Assembly (NCBI GenBank): GCA_036507695.1
Contig: DATCIR010000319.1
Coordinates: forward strand, 1 to 21,744
Direction: 5' to 3'
Origin: JAKEGK01 sp036507695
Lineage (GTDB): Bacteria; Pseudomonadota; Gammaproteobacteria; SZUA-152
Length of the DNA stretch: 21,744 nucleotides
The notes beneath the pieces were generated by a model that searched no databases, was not told the DNA's origin, and worked only from the letters and a program-made list of their open reading frames with translations. Position numbers and translations under genes: made by a program. Positions 1 through 5,781 of this stretch are shown here, in pieces. The first letter of the stretch is position 1, and the number at the start of each line of letters is the position of its first letter.

Positions 1-256
1 CCTGTTGGGTGAGCAACGCTACGCAGTGGATTGCACGCTTGTCTTCACGATCGTCAAAGCGCATGGCGGCGTTGCAACTCCTTGGAATGGAACGACCATT
101 CCGCGTCCTTGCGCCTTGCCCTGCACTCTGAAAATCGCACACTCCACCGCGCCCAACTGCGGATTCTAGGTTTAATGCGTGCATTGCGCTGCCTGGCGGT
201 TGTGGAGAGTGATTCCGCGAAATTGTAACCGTGCCTGAACGGTTTGACCAAAAACA
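1..256. other. Intergenic stretch without a supported gene
   Basis: No open frame here has family resemblance or a ribosome binding site; the two short frames of about 65-70 codons on opposite strands overlap each other and look like chance. The one visible structure is the inverted repeat at 84-102. The stretch lies downstream of the cold-shock gene and its terminator. Confidence 0.5.
84..102. repeat. Perfect 7-bp inverted repeat with 5-nt loop
   Basis: GGAATGG at 84-90 and CCATTCC at 96-102 are exact reverse complements around AACGA. No T-run follows on either strand, so it is not a standard terminator. It could be an operator or part of a dispersed intergenic repeat; the role is unknown. 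Confidence 0.45.
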
Positions 257-290
257 AAAAACCCACGCTTGCCAGGCAATCGTGGGTTTT
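257..290 (-). terminator. Rho-independent terminator of the cold-shock gene
   Basis: ACCCACG at 261-267 pairs with CGTGGGT at 281-287, and an inner TTGC/GCAA pair extends the stem. Read on the minus strand, the hairpin is followed by TTTTTTGTTTTT, the classic tail. It sits about 30 nt after the cold-shock stop codon. The plus strand has only TTTT after the stem, so it may work weakly in that direction too. Confidence 0.85.
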
Positions 291-321
291 CGTTGGCTAG
301 AATGCTTGTGTTACGCTGGGC

Positions 322-528
322 TTAACTTTGTACCGTAACATTAGCTGCCTGGGGGCCTTTGGGGCCTTGCTCAACGTCAAAGCTTACCGCTTGGCCTTCC
401 GCCAAGCATTTGAATCCATCACCTTTAATGGCAGAAAAGTGTACGAATACATCTTTGCCGCCATCGTTTGGTGAGATGAATCCAAAGCCTTTCGATTCGT
501 TAAACCATTTAACGGTACCCGTGGTCAT
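322..528 (-). CDS. Cold-shock domain protein, CspA family
   Basis: This is a 68-residue single cold-shock domain protein, the normal family length. It binds single-stranded RNA and DNA in the cytoplasm and is thought to melt RNA secondary structure. The sequence opens MTTGTVKWFNESKGFGFI, with RNP1 as KGFGFI and RNP2 as VFVHF. I chose the ATG at 528 because GAGGTGA lies at 540-534, five bases upstream, and because the family begins here; an upstream in-frame ATG at 549 would add seven unlike residues. A good terminator follows. The leader from the candidate -10 box is only about 35 nt, unlike the long leaders of strongly cold-induced csp genes, so constitutive or growth-linked expression is possible (inference). 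Which paralogue this is cannot be told. Confidence 0.95.
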   Translation of the reverse strand: MTTGTVKWFNESKGFGFISPNDGGKDVFVHFSAIKGDGFKCLAEGQAVSFDVEQGPKGPQAANVTVQS

Positions 529-570
529 ATAAATCACCTCATATTTCAAAAAGTTGGAGAATTATTGCAG

Positions 571-576
571 ATTATA
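571..576 (-). promoter_or_regulatory. Candidate -10 box for the cold-shock gene
   Basis: The minus strand reads TATAAT exactly, about 43 nt before the chosen start codon. No convincing -35 box sits 17 bp upstream (GTCCTG at 599-594), so confidence rests on the -10 alone. Confidence 0.5.
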
Positions 577-720
577 CAAGGCAATTTACGAGACAGGACC
601 GGACCGGACTTTCTGAAATGACTTGAACAATTGCAATCTTACTTGGCAGTAATAACCCATAAAAATCGGCTGCCACAGCAATTAGTATAATGAAACTTAT
701 AAAACGCGCAAGATTTCGGT

Positions 721-1083
721 TTATTCGTTACATTGTTTTTGTGGACGACTCCCGGCTTTTTTGATCCTTTTCGTAGAATTTCTACCGGGTTCGGAGTCCT
801 GGCGGGGGTGTTTCCCGGCCCTGACCAGTTGTTCTTTCTGAATTTTCGGCAAGCGTTTAATGGCGGATTCACGCCTGGCGGCCTGGCTGCGCGAGATAAA
901 ACACTCTTCATACACCAAGCTTACCGGCCGTCTGGCGCGGGTGTACTTGGCGCCCAGCTGATTATCCGTGTTGTGCTCAGCAATGCGTTTTTGGGGCGAT
1001 TTGGCAATGCCGGTATAGAGGCTGCCGTCCCGGCAGCGCGCCAGGTACACATACCAAGGAGATTCGAGATGCTTTGCCTGCAT
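721..1083 (-). CDS. GIY-YIG superfamily protein, UPF0213 (YhbQ-like)
   Basis: This 120-residue protein has a single GIY-YIG nuclease-like domain over residues about 9-90. The motif halves read WYVYLARCRDGSLYTGI; downstream are an Arg in the QKRIAEHN segment and a Glu in ARRESAIKRL, which matches the UPF0213 pattern. Family members are small, and many have no settled role; some are proposed to nick DNA in repair. The last 35 residues are basic, low in complexity and not conserved in my recollection. No strong ribosome binding site precedes the ATG, so the exact start is less certain than the domain. It stands alone on the minus strand; the next gene upstream is divergent. Confidence 0.85.
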   Translation of the reverse strand: MQAKHLESPWYVYLARCRDGSLYTGIAKSPQKRIAEHNTDNQLGAKYTRARRPVSLVYEECFISRSQAARRESAIKRLPKIQKEQLVRAGKHPRQDSEPGRNSTKRIKKAGSRPQKQCNE

Positions 1084-1380
1084 GCGCTTGAGCTTGTAAA
1101 TTTAACGGGTGTGTCTGGGGTTATGCCGGTTACACCATGGGCCATCGATCAAGGTGGCTAGTGATGAAGTATGCCATTTTTATCCCTTTGATATTTAGAA
1201 ATATTTCAGGGTGGTGAGCGCCATCCATGCGCCCATTACCAGCCGCTTCAGATTAACCGGCCTAAACCGATATAAGTTCCGGACCCGGCTGAAGTCACGA
1301 GAAGACCCCGCCAGGCCAATACGATTACAGCATCCTTTGTTACAATACGCACCCTTTTCAGTCAACCAATAACGAAGCCC
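1084..1380. other. Divergent intergenic region between the GIY-YIG and H1-like genes
   Basis: About 300 bases carry the upstream sequences of both divergent genes. On the plus strand TACAAT at 1341-1346 is a possible -10 box for the H1-like gene, but I see no matching -35. No small gene with a ribosome binding site was found. Confidence 0.4.
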
Positions 1381-1839
1381 ATGGCAGCCAGAAAAAAAAC
1401 CACCGCAAAAAAACACTCCGCAACACGCGGGAAAAAATCCGCGACGGCAAAAAAAGCCAAGGCCAGATCTCCGGCAGCGGCCAAAGGAAAGCCTGTCCAC
1501 AAGAAAGCCGCGCTAAGCAAAACTACCCAAGCTCCGGCGAAAAAAAATCCAGCACAAAAAATTCGCGCCGGGAAAAAACCCGCGGCAAGCCAACGGCCGG
1601 CGGGTGAAGCCGCTGACAGCCAGCCCAGCAGCGGGAAAAAACCAGGCGCTAAAAACCTCGGCCGAAAAATAACAACACTCACCGGACGCCGGGTTGGCCA
1701 ACAAGGGGTGATCGTGCGCCAGGATACGGCTTTAGGGACTTATTTCGTCACATTTGACGCCTACCGGAATAATCCGGTCTACAAAAGCCTCGAGTGGGGC
1801 CCCTATTTTGAATCGCAATTGGGGTTTTTGAAAAAATAA
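1381..1839 (+). CDS. Lysine/alanine-rich histone H1-like protein with small C-terminal domain
   Basis: The protein has 152 residues. Residues 1 to about 92 are almost all Lys, Ala, Pro, Ser, Arg and Gly, with repeated AKK, KKxA and GKK units resembling bacterial H1-like tails such as AlgP or Hc1; such tails bind DNA and condense it. Residues about 93-152 are different: ordered-looking, aromatic-rich, with VGQQGVIVRQDTALGTYFV and a closing EWGPYFESQLGFLKK. I do not recognise this C-terminal domain; a small beta-barrel is possible (inference). The most likely role is nucleoid or RNA binding. The gene is monocistronic, and the sequence before the ATG at 1381 gives only a weak AACGAAG ribosome binding site. 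Confidence 0.75.
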   Translation: MAARKKTTAKKHSATRGKKSATAKKAKARSPAAAKGKPVHKKAALSKTTQAPAKKNPAQKIRAGKKPAASQRPAGEAADSQPSSGKKPGAKNLGRKITTLTGRRVGQQGVIVRQDTALGTYFVTFDAYRNNPVYKSLEWGPYFESQLGFLKK

Positions 1840-1880
1840 ACCAAAGACGCAAGTTGAATCAGCTGGCAGTGCTGCACTTT

Positions 1881-1959
1881 TCACAGCAACATAATACAAT
1901 CTTCACAGCAACAGCTACAACTCACAGCAACATATACAACTCACAGCAACATATACAAC
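1881..1959. repeat. Four tandem copies of a 19-bp unit
   Basis: The units begin at 1881, 1903, 1922 and 1941, each starting TCACAGCAACA. The copies at 1922-1940 and 1941-1959 are identical (TCACAGCAACATATACAAC); the 1903 copy has AGC for ATA, and the 1881 copy is lengthened to 22 bp. The copy at 1941-1959 is the 3' end, including the stop codon, of the small ORF on the minus strand. The array therefore grew by duplicating that gene's tail outward. Confidence 0.9.
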
Positions 1960-2024
1960 TCCAGCATAATCGTAAACGCCATACCGGCGATGGCCAGCAT
2001 AATAAAATTTTCCAACGTGTGCAT
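1941..2024 (-). CDS. Predicted 27-residue single-pass membrane small protein
   Basis: The frame is ATG to TGA, 28 codons, and begins MHTLENFIMLAIAGMAF, followed by TIMLELYMLL. Residues about 7-27 form one continuous hydrophobic segment with only a single Glu (residue 22), as in known bacterial single-pass small proteins that modulate membrane complexes. GAGG at 2037-2034 lies nine bases ahead of the ATG in the context GACGAGGAAAC, a good ribosome binding site. The last 19 bases are the unit of the adjoining tandem repeat, so the gene ends at the first of several copies of its own terminal codons. I do not recognise the family. The hydrophobic pattern, the ribosome binding site and the fit of the stop codon support a real gene, but no homology supports it. 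Confidence 0.6.
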   Translation of the reverse strand: MHTLENFIMLAIAGMAFTIMLELYMLL

Positions 2025-2305
2025 TTTGTGTTTCCTCGTCATCAGATCTTATTACTCAGTGTGGCGGGCGAATCTGGCGGAAATCTGATGAATAAAAATC
2101 AATAACGGATAATTCAGGGATGAAAGCGGCCGCTTTGAATCACGGTCTTTCCTGACTGCAAGCCCTGCCGCAAGGTGTCCGGCGCTAATGCGTCAAATGG
2201 TTGCGGTGCGTCAGTTTAGTTCCGCGGTGCCCGGTGTTGCCTGGCGCGAACTGGTCCTGTTTGGTGTATAAACCTCTTTCCAGCGCCGGTACTTTTTGCG
2301 GATTA

Positions 2306-2333
2306 TTGCGGTACTCGGATGTTATGTTATAAC
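2306..2333 (+). promoter_or_regulatory. Promoter of the zur-znuACB operon
   Basis: TTGCGG at 2306-2311 and TATAAC at 2328-2333 are 16 bp apart and resemble sigma-70 boxes. The -10 lies inside the Zur box, so Zur binding would block polymerase. Transcription would start about 20 bases before the zur ATG. Confidence 0.6.
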
Positions 2334-2335
2334 AT
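2319..2335. promoter_or_regulatory. Zur operator
   Basis: ATGTTATGTTATAACAT matches the recalled gammaproteobacterial Zur consensus palindrome (ATGTTATANTATAACAT) at every defined position but one. It covers the -10 box and lies 25 bases ahead of the zur ATG, so the operon is probably self-repressed when zinc is plentiful. Confidence 0.85.
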
Positions 2336-2359
2336 TGCGTTTTCCCGCCAGGCGCCGCC

Positions 2360-2845
2360 ATGACAAGCCAGTCCGTATTGATGCCGTTTAAGAAGCCTCA
2401 ACATAATCATGCGACTTGCATTAGAGCCGCCTTGGCTGAAGCCGAGCTGGCGTGCAGTGAATCCGGCTTGCGTCTCACCCGCATTCGGCGCCAGGTGTTG
2501 GAACTGGTTTGGGGCAGTCATACGCCGGTAAAAGCCTATGACGTGCTCGAACAATTGCAAAAGCGCAATCCCAAAGCGGTACCACCCACCGTGTACCGCG
2601 CCCTCGAGTTTCTGCAAAAAGCCGGCTTGGTGCACCGCATCGAATCGCTGAACGCCTACGTGGGATGCGGCAAGCCCGCCGAACCGCATGCCGGACAATT
2701 TTTAATTTGCACCCGCTGTGGCGCGGTGGCTGAAATTAATGAACCCAAAATATCCCGGATGTTGCGCGAACAAGCGGCGCAACTCGGTTTTGCAACCGAT
2801 CAGCAGTTAGTGGAAATAAAAGGCCTGTGTCCACAATGCGCCTAA
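2360..2845 (+). CDS. zur: Zinc uptake regulator Zur, Fur family
   Basis: The 161-residue protein has an N-terminal winged helix (about residues 30-100, with PPTVYRALEFLQ as the recognition region) and a C-terminal dimerisation domain. Two CxxC pairs, C117/C120 and C157/C160, form the structural zinc site, and C103 with H110 are candidates for the sensing site. With bound zinc it should repress zinc-uptake genes; the Zur box directly upstream and the znu genes directly downstream support Zur rather than Fur. The ATG at 2360 fits the family, although the N-terminus is somewhat long. The gene overlaps the start of znuA by 10 bases. Confidence 0.93.
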   Translation: MTSQSVLMPFKKPQHNHATCIRAALAEAELACSESGLRLTRIRRQVLELVWGSHTPVKAYDVLEQLQKRNPKAVPPTVYRALEFLQKAGLVHRIESLNAYVGCGKPAEPHAGQFLICTRCGAVAEINEPKISRMLREQAAQLGFATDQQLVEIKGLCPQCA

Positions 2846-3753
2846 ACCGAACCCAGTGTCAGATGCCGGCCCGGTGTTTAGTGCTGGTTATTTTATTTTG
2901 CCCGGTTATCGCGTTGGCCGCTCCGAAGCTTACAGTGGGAGTGAGCCTGCTGCCGCAGAAGTTTTTTGTGGAACGCATCGCCGGTGATAGGGCCCGGGTG
3001 ATCGTCATGGTCAGGCCGGGGCAGAACGAGGTGACGTACGAACCCAAGCCCAGCCAGTTAGCGCAAATCGAGGAGGCCGCGCTTTATTTCCTCATGGCGG
3101 TTCCGTTTGAAGCAAGATGGATAAAGACCTTTACGCAAATCAATCCAAAGTTAAAGCTAGTGCCGTTACCGGAGAGCATCGTGCTGCGGCCCATGCGTCA
3201 CGATATCGAGTCGCTGGCGGGCGACGGGGATGATAGTCACCATGAGCAAGGCGATTCACATGCTGCAATGCTCGATCCGCATGTCTGGTTGAACCCGCGT
3301 CTGGTAAAACACATTGCAGAAAGTATTAAAACCGCCTTTATTGCTATTGATCCGGAGAGCCAGCCCGTTTACGAGGCGGGGTACCGGCGGTTTATCCTGG
3401 AGCTGGATGAACTGGACCAGTACATTCGAGAGCAGCTGGCCGGTGTTAAAAACCGGCGCTTCATGGTTTACCATCCATCCTGGGGTTATTTTGCGGATGA
3501 ATACGCTTTGGAACAAATACCGATTGAAATTGAAGGCAAGCAACCCGGCGCCAAAACATTAAGCCGCTTGATCGAGATCGCAAAACAAAAACAGGTCAAG
3601 GTCATTTTTGTCCAACAACAGTTTTCTGAACGGGATGCTAAAACCATCGCCGGGCAGGTGGGCGCAAAAATTGTGAAGGTCGATCCACTGGCGGGAGACT
3701 ATATTGAAAACTTGAAGCGGGTCAGCCGGCAGTTTGCGGAAGTGTTGCGATGA
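2836..3753 (+). CDS. znuA: Periplasmic zinc-binding protein ZnuA-like
   Basis: This cluster A-I solute-binding protein delivers zinc to the ZnuBC permease. The first 30 or so residues contain a signal peptide, with a hydrophobic run VLVILFCPVIALA before the mature start APKLTVGV. A short His-rich loop, HHEQGDSH, lies before the ligand motif DPHVW. Other ligands visible are His in VYHPSWGY and Asp in VDPLAGDY. The usual first ligand His, in the segment PHTYEP, is Val here (NEVTYEP at about 3025-3042), so zinc may be held by three residues or with help from the loop. I start at the ATG at 2836; a GTG at 2827 is in frame. It overlaps zur by 10 bases and znuC by 4, indicating translational coupling. 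Confidence 0.9.
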   Translation: MRLNRTQCQMPARCLVLVILFCPVIALAAPKLTVGVSLLPQKFFVERIAGDRARVIVMVRPGQNEVTYEPKPSQLAQIEEAALYFLMAVPFEARWIKTFTQINPKLKLVPLPESIVLRPMRHDIESLAGDGDDSHHEQGDSHAAMLDPHVWLNPRLVKHIAESIKTAFIAIDPESQPVYEAGYRRFILELDELDQYIREQLAGVKNRRFMVYHPSWGYFADEYALEQIPIEIEGKQPGAKTLSRLIEIAKQKQVKVIFVQQQFSERDAKTIAGQVGAKIVKVDPLAGDYIENLKRVSRQFAEVLR

Positions 3754-4481
3754 AACAAAACATTATTATTGAACTGGACAATGTCAGCTTCAGGTTTGAC
3801 GGGCCACTGGTGCTTGACCACGTGTCATTAAAAGTCACGAAGGGCGAGTTTCTGGGAATCGTCGGGCCAAACGGTGGCGGCAAAAGCACCTTATTGAAAC
3901 TGATACTGGGATTGCTGGAGCCTGAGTCCGGTCATATTTCAGTGCTGGGGAAATCACCCAAACGCGGCCGCGCCGCAATCGGTTATGTGCCACAATATGC
4001 GGCCTTTGAACGCTCGTTTCCCATCACCGTGCAGGACGCCGTGCTATTGGGATTGTTGGATAAGAAAACGAAGATGTTGGGCTACAGCAATGGCGACTTT
4101 CAAGCTGTGCGTGATGCGCTGCGGGAAACGGAAATCGAGGACCTAAAGGACCGGCTGCTGAGTACGTTATCAGGCGGTCAATTGCAAAGGGTGCTTATCG
4201 CCAGGGCGCTGGTCAGCAGACCGGAGATATTGATCCTGGATGAGCCGACCTCGAACATTGATTCCCGTGTCGAAGAAGATATTTTTGATTTATTGAAAAA
4301 ACTCAATGAGCGTTCCACGATTCTGGTTGTGTCGCATGATATCGGTTTTATTTCCGAATATGTTACACGGGTTGCCTGCCTGAACCGGACCCTGGTGTGT
4401 CATGAAACCTCGGCGATTTCAGGCAAAACCATCGAGGAACTCTATGGTTCACCCGTGCATATGATTCAACATCATCATTGA
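3750..4481 (+). CDS. znuC: Zinc ABC transporter ATP-binding protein ZnuC
   Basis: The 243-residue cytoplasmic ATPase powers zinc import with ZnuB. All ABC motifs are intact: Walker A GPNGGGKST at residues 39-47, Q-loop Gln at 82, signature LSGGQ at 140-144, Walker B LILDEP at 161-166 and the switch His in SHD at 196. The C-terminus ends in HHH, possibly a minor zinc contact. The ATG overlaps the znuA stop as ATGA. The metal specificity is taken from the operon, since close paralogues carry manganese or iron. Confidence 0.95.
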   Translation: MKQNIIIELDNVSFRFDGPLVLDHVSLKVTKGEFLGIVGPNGGGKSTLLKLILGLLEPESGHISVLGKSPKRGRAAIGYVPQYAAFERSFPITVQDAVLLGLLDKKTKMLGYSNGDFQAVRDALRETEIEDLKDRLLSTLSGGQLQRVLIARALVSRPEILILDEPTSNIDSRVEEDIFDLLKKLNERSTILVVSHDIGFISEYVTRVACLNRTLVCHETSAISGKTIEELYGSPVHMIQHHH

Positions 4482-4489
4482 CAACGCCC

Positions 4490-5338
4490 ATGAATATCCT
4501 GGAAGCCATTATGTCCCAAACTTTTCTGCAGCACGCGCTACTGGCGGGTGTGCTGGCCGGCATCGGTTGCGGGGTGATGGGAACCTATGTGGTCGTCAAA
4601 CGCATTAATTTTTTGGCGGGCGGTATTGCGCACAGTGTGCTGGCCGGTATGGGCATCGCGTATTTTCTGGGGAACAGCCCGGTCGTGGGCGCGATAATTT
4701 CCGCGTTAATCGCCGCGCTGATCATCGGCTGGATAAAATTACGCTGGCAGGAAGGCGAAGATACCATTATCGCGGCGGTGTGGTCGGTGGGCATGGCGAT
4801 CGGGATCATTTTCATCGCCAAGACACCGGGCTACAGCGTGGATTTGATGAGTTATTTATTCGGTAATATTTTAATGGTGTCCAGGGACGAACTGTATGTG
4901 ATGCTGGTCCTGGATGTGATCCTGCTGGCGGTGGTGACGATTTTTTATAAGCAATTCCTGATTGTGTGTTTTGACGAGGAATTTGCCAGGCTGCGCGGCG
5001 TTAATGTGGAACTGTTTTACCTGGTTTTGTTGTGTCTGGTTGCGCTTACCGTAGTCCTGTTGATCCAGGTTGTCGGGCTGATCCTGGTGATCGCCCTGTT
5101 GACCTTGCCGGCAGCCATTGCCGTCCGTTATCAAACTTCCCTGAAAAACATCATGCTGCTGGCGACGGTGTTGGGCATATTTTTTTCGTGTGCTGGAATT
5201 ATTACATCGTATGAACCGGACCTGCCGGCGGGCGCCACGATTATCCTGATTGCCGGTATTAGTTACATCGTCGCTTCCTTATTCGGTGGAACATCGTGGG
5301 GTGGAGTGTTCAAACGCCGAAAACCGGTTAAGTCATGA
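4490..5338 (+). CDS. znuB: Zinc ABC transporter permease ZnuB
   Basis: The protein is about 282 residues, almost all hydrophobic, with some eight predicted membrane helices. The opening FLQHALLAGVLAGIGCGVMG and the following YVVVKR are typical of the ABC-3 permease family. It forms the inner-membrane channel for zinc taken from ZnuA. The ATG at 4490 fits the family start; a TTG at 4478 overlapping the znuC stop, or the ATG at 4511, are alternatives. It is the last gene of the operon. No terminator was clear immediately after it. Confidence 0.93.
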   Translation: MNILEAIMSQTFLQHALLAGVLAGIGCGVMGTYVVVKRINFLAGGIAHSVLAGMGIAYFLGNSPVVGAIISALIAALIIGWIKLRWQEGEDTIIAAVWSVGMAIGIIFIAKTPGYSVDLMSYLFGNILMVSRDELYVMLVLDVILLAVVTIFYKQFLIVCFDEEFARLRGVNVELFYLVLLCLVALTVVLLIQVVGLILVIALLTLPAAIAVRYQTSLKNIMLLATVLGIFFSCAGIITSYEPDLPAGATIILIAGISYIVASLFGGTSWGGVFKRRKPVKS

Positions 5339-5781
5339 CGCAGGCGTGCCTGAAAAAAGCATGAGGCAGCTATATCCTTATATTCGGGTTCAGGATTTAC
5401 AAATTTCCAAGGCAAAAATACCGGGAGCAATGGCGGCAATCCATTCGTTCATCGGGAGTTTAGCGTGTCTGCCTGGATGGTATATGATCAGTTTTTGGCG
5501 CTTGGCCGGTGAACTTCCCGATTTTGCCCGCTTGCAAAACGCTGATTTTGTCATAATAGCTGCGAACTAACATATTGTTATAATCATGCGGTATGCTGGT
5601 TATGAGAGTATCTTACCCGGTGCTCGATAGTGGCTGCGGCGTTACCCTGTTGTTATCGTTGAACGATAGGTATTTCAATGGGTGTTTTAACCTTTAAATT
5701 ACTGTCCTTTGTTTATTAACCTTTGTTTATTAACCTTTGTTTATTAACCATAGTCACTTACCAATCCCCATCTTTAGTCAC
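5339..5781. other. Intergenic region between znuB and the DUF349 gene
   Basis: About 440 bases. An open frame at 5362-5570 on the plus strand could encode 69 residues (MRQLYPYIRVQDLQ start), but it has no ribosome binding site, no recognisable relatives and an equally long frame on the other strand; I do not call it. TATAAT at 5579-5584 is a possible -10 box for the DUF349 gene, without a good -35. The 14-bp tandem repeat lies at 5706-5747. Confidence 0.45.
5706..5747. repeat. Three perfect tandem copies of a 14-bp unit
   Basis: CCTTTGTTTATTAA is repeated exactly at 5706-5719, 5720-5733 and 5734-5747. The array ends 34 bp before the start codon of the DUF349 gene, so copy-number change would alter the leader length or the promoter spacing. 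Exact identity suggests recent duplication. Confidence 0.95.

Larger units (their letters stand above)
1840..2305. other. Intergenic region with small ORF, tandem repeats and a palindrome
   Basis: This stretch lies between the H1-like gene and the zur promoter. It holds the 27-codon small ORF and the 19-bp tandem repeats listed separately. AAAGCGGCCGCTTT at 2123-2136 is a perfect 14-bp palindrome about 100 bp ahead of the small ORF on its strand and may be a regulatory site. No strong terminator for the H1-like gene was seen. Confidence 0.5.

Noticed and set aside
733..1161. 142-codon plus-strand frame opposite the GIY-YIG gene
   Set aside because: It is antisense to a gene with a clear GIY-YIG motif, and its translation resembles no family.
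1881..1959. Possible CRISPR-like array
   Set aside because: The 19-bp units abut directly with no spacers, so this is an ordinary tandem repeat.
1854..2105. 83-codon plus-strand frame through the tandem repeats
   Set aside because: Its Gln/His/Thr-rich product is simply the repeat translated; the minus-strand small ORF has the ribosome binding site and a sensible hydrophobic product.
5340..5357. Terminator after znuB
   Set aside because: The CAGG/CCTG hairpin is followed by A's, not T's, on the coding strand.
5571..5590. Second Zur box ahead of the DUF349 gene
   Set aside because: TGTTATAATCAT matches only one half of the palindrome; the other half does not fit.
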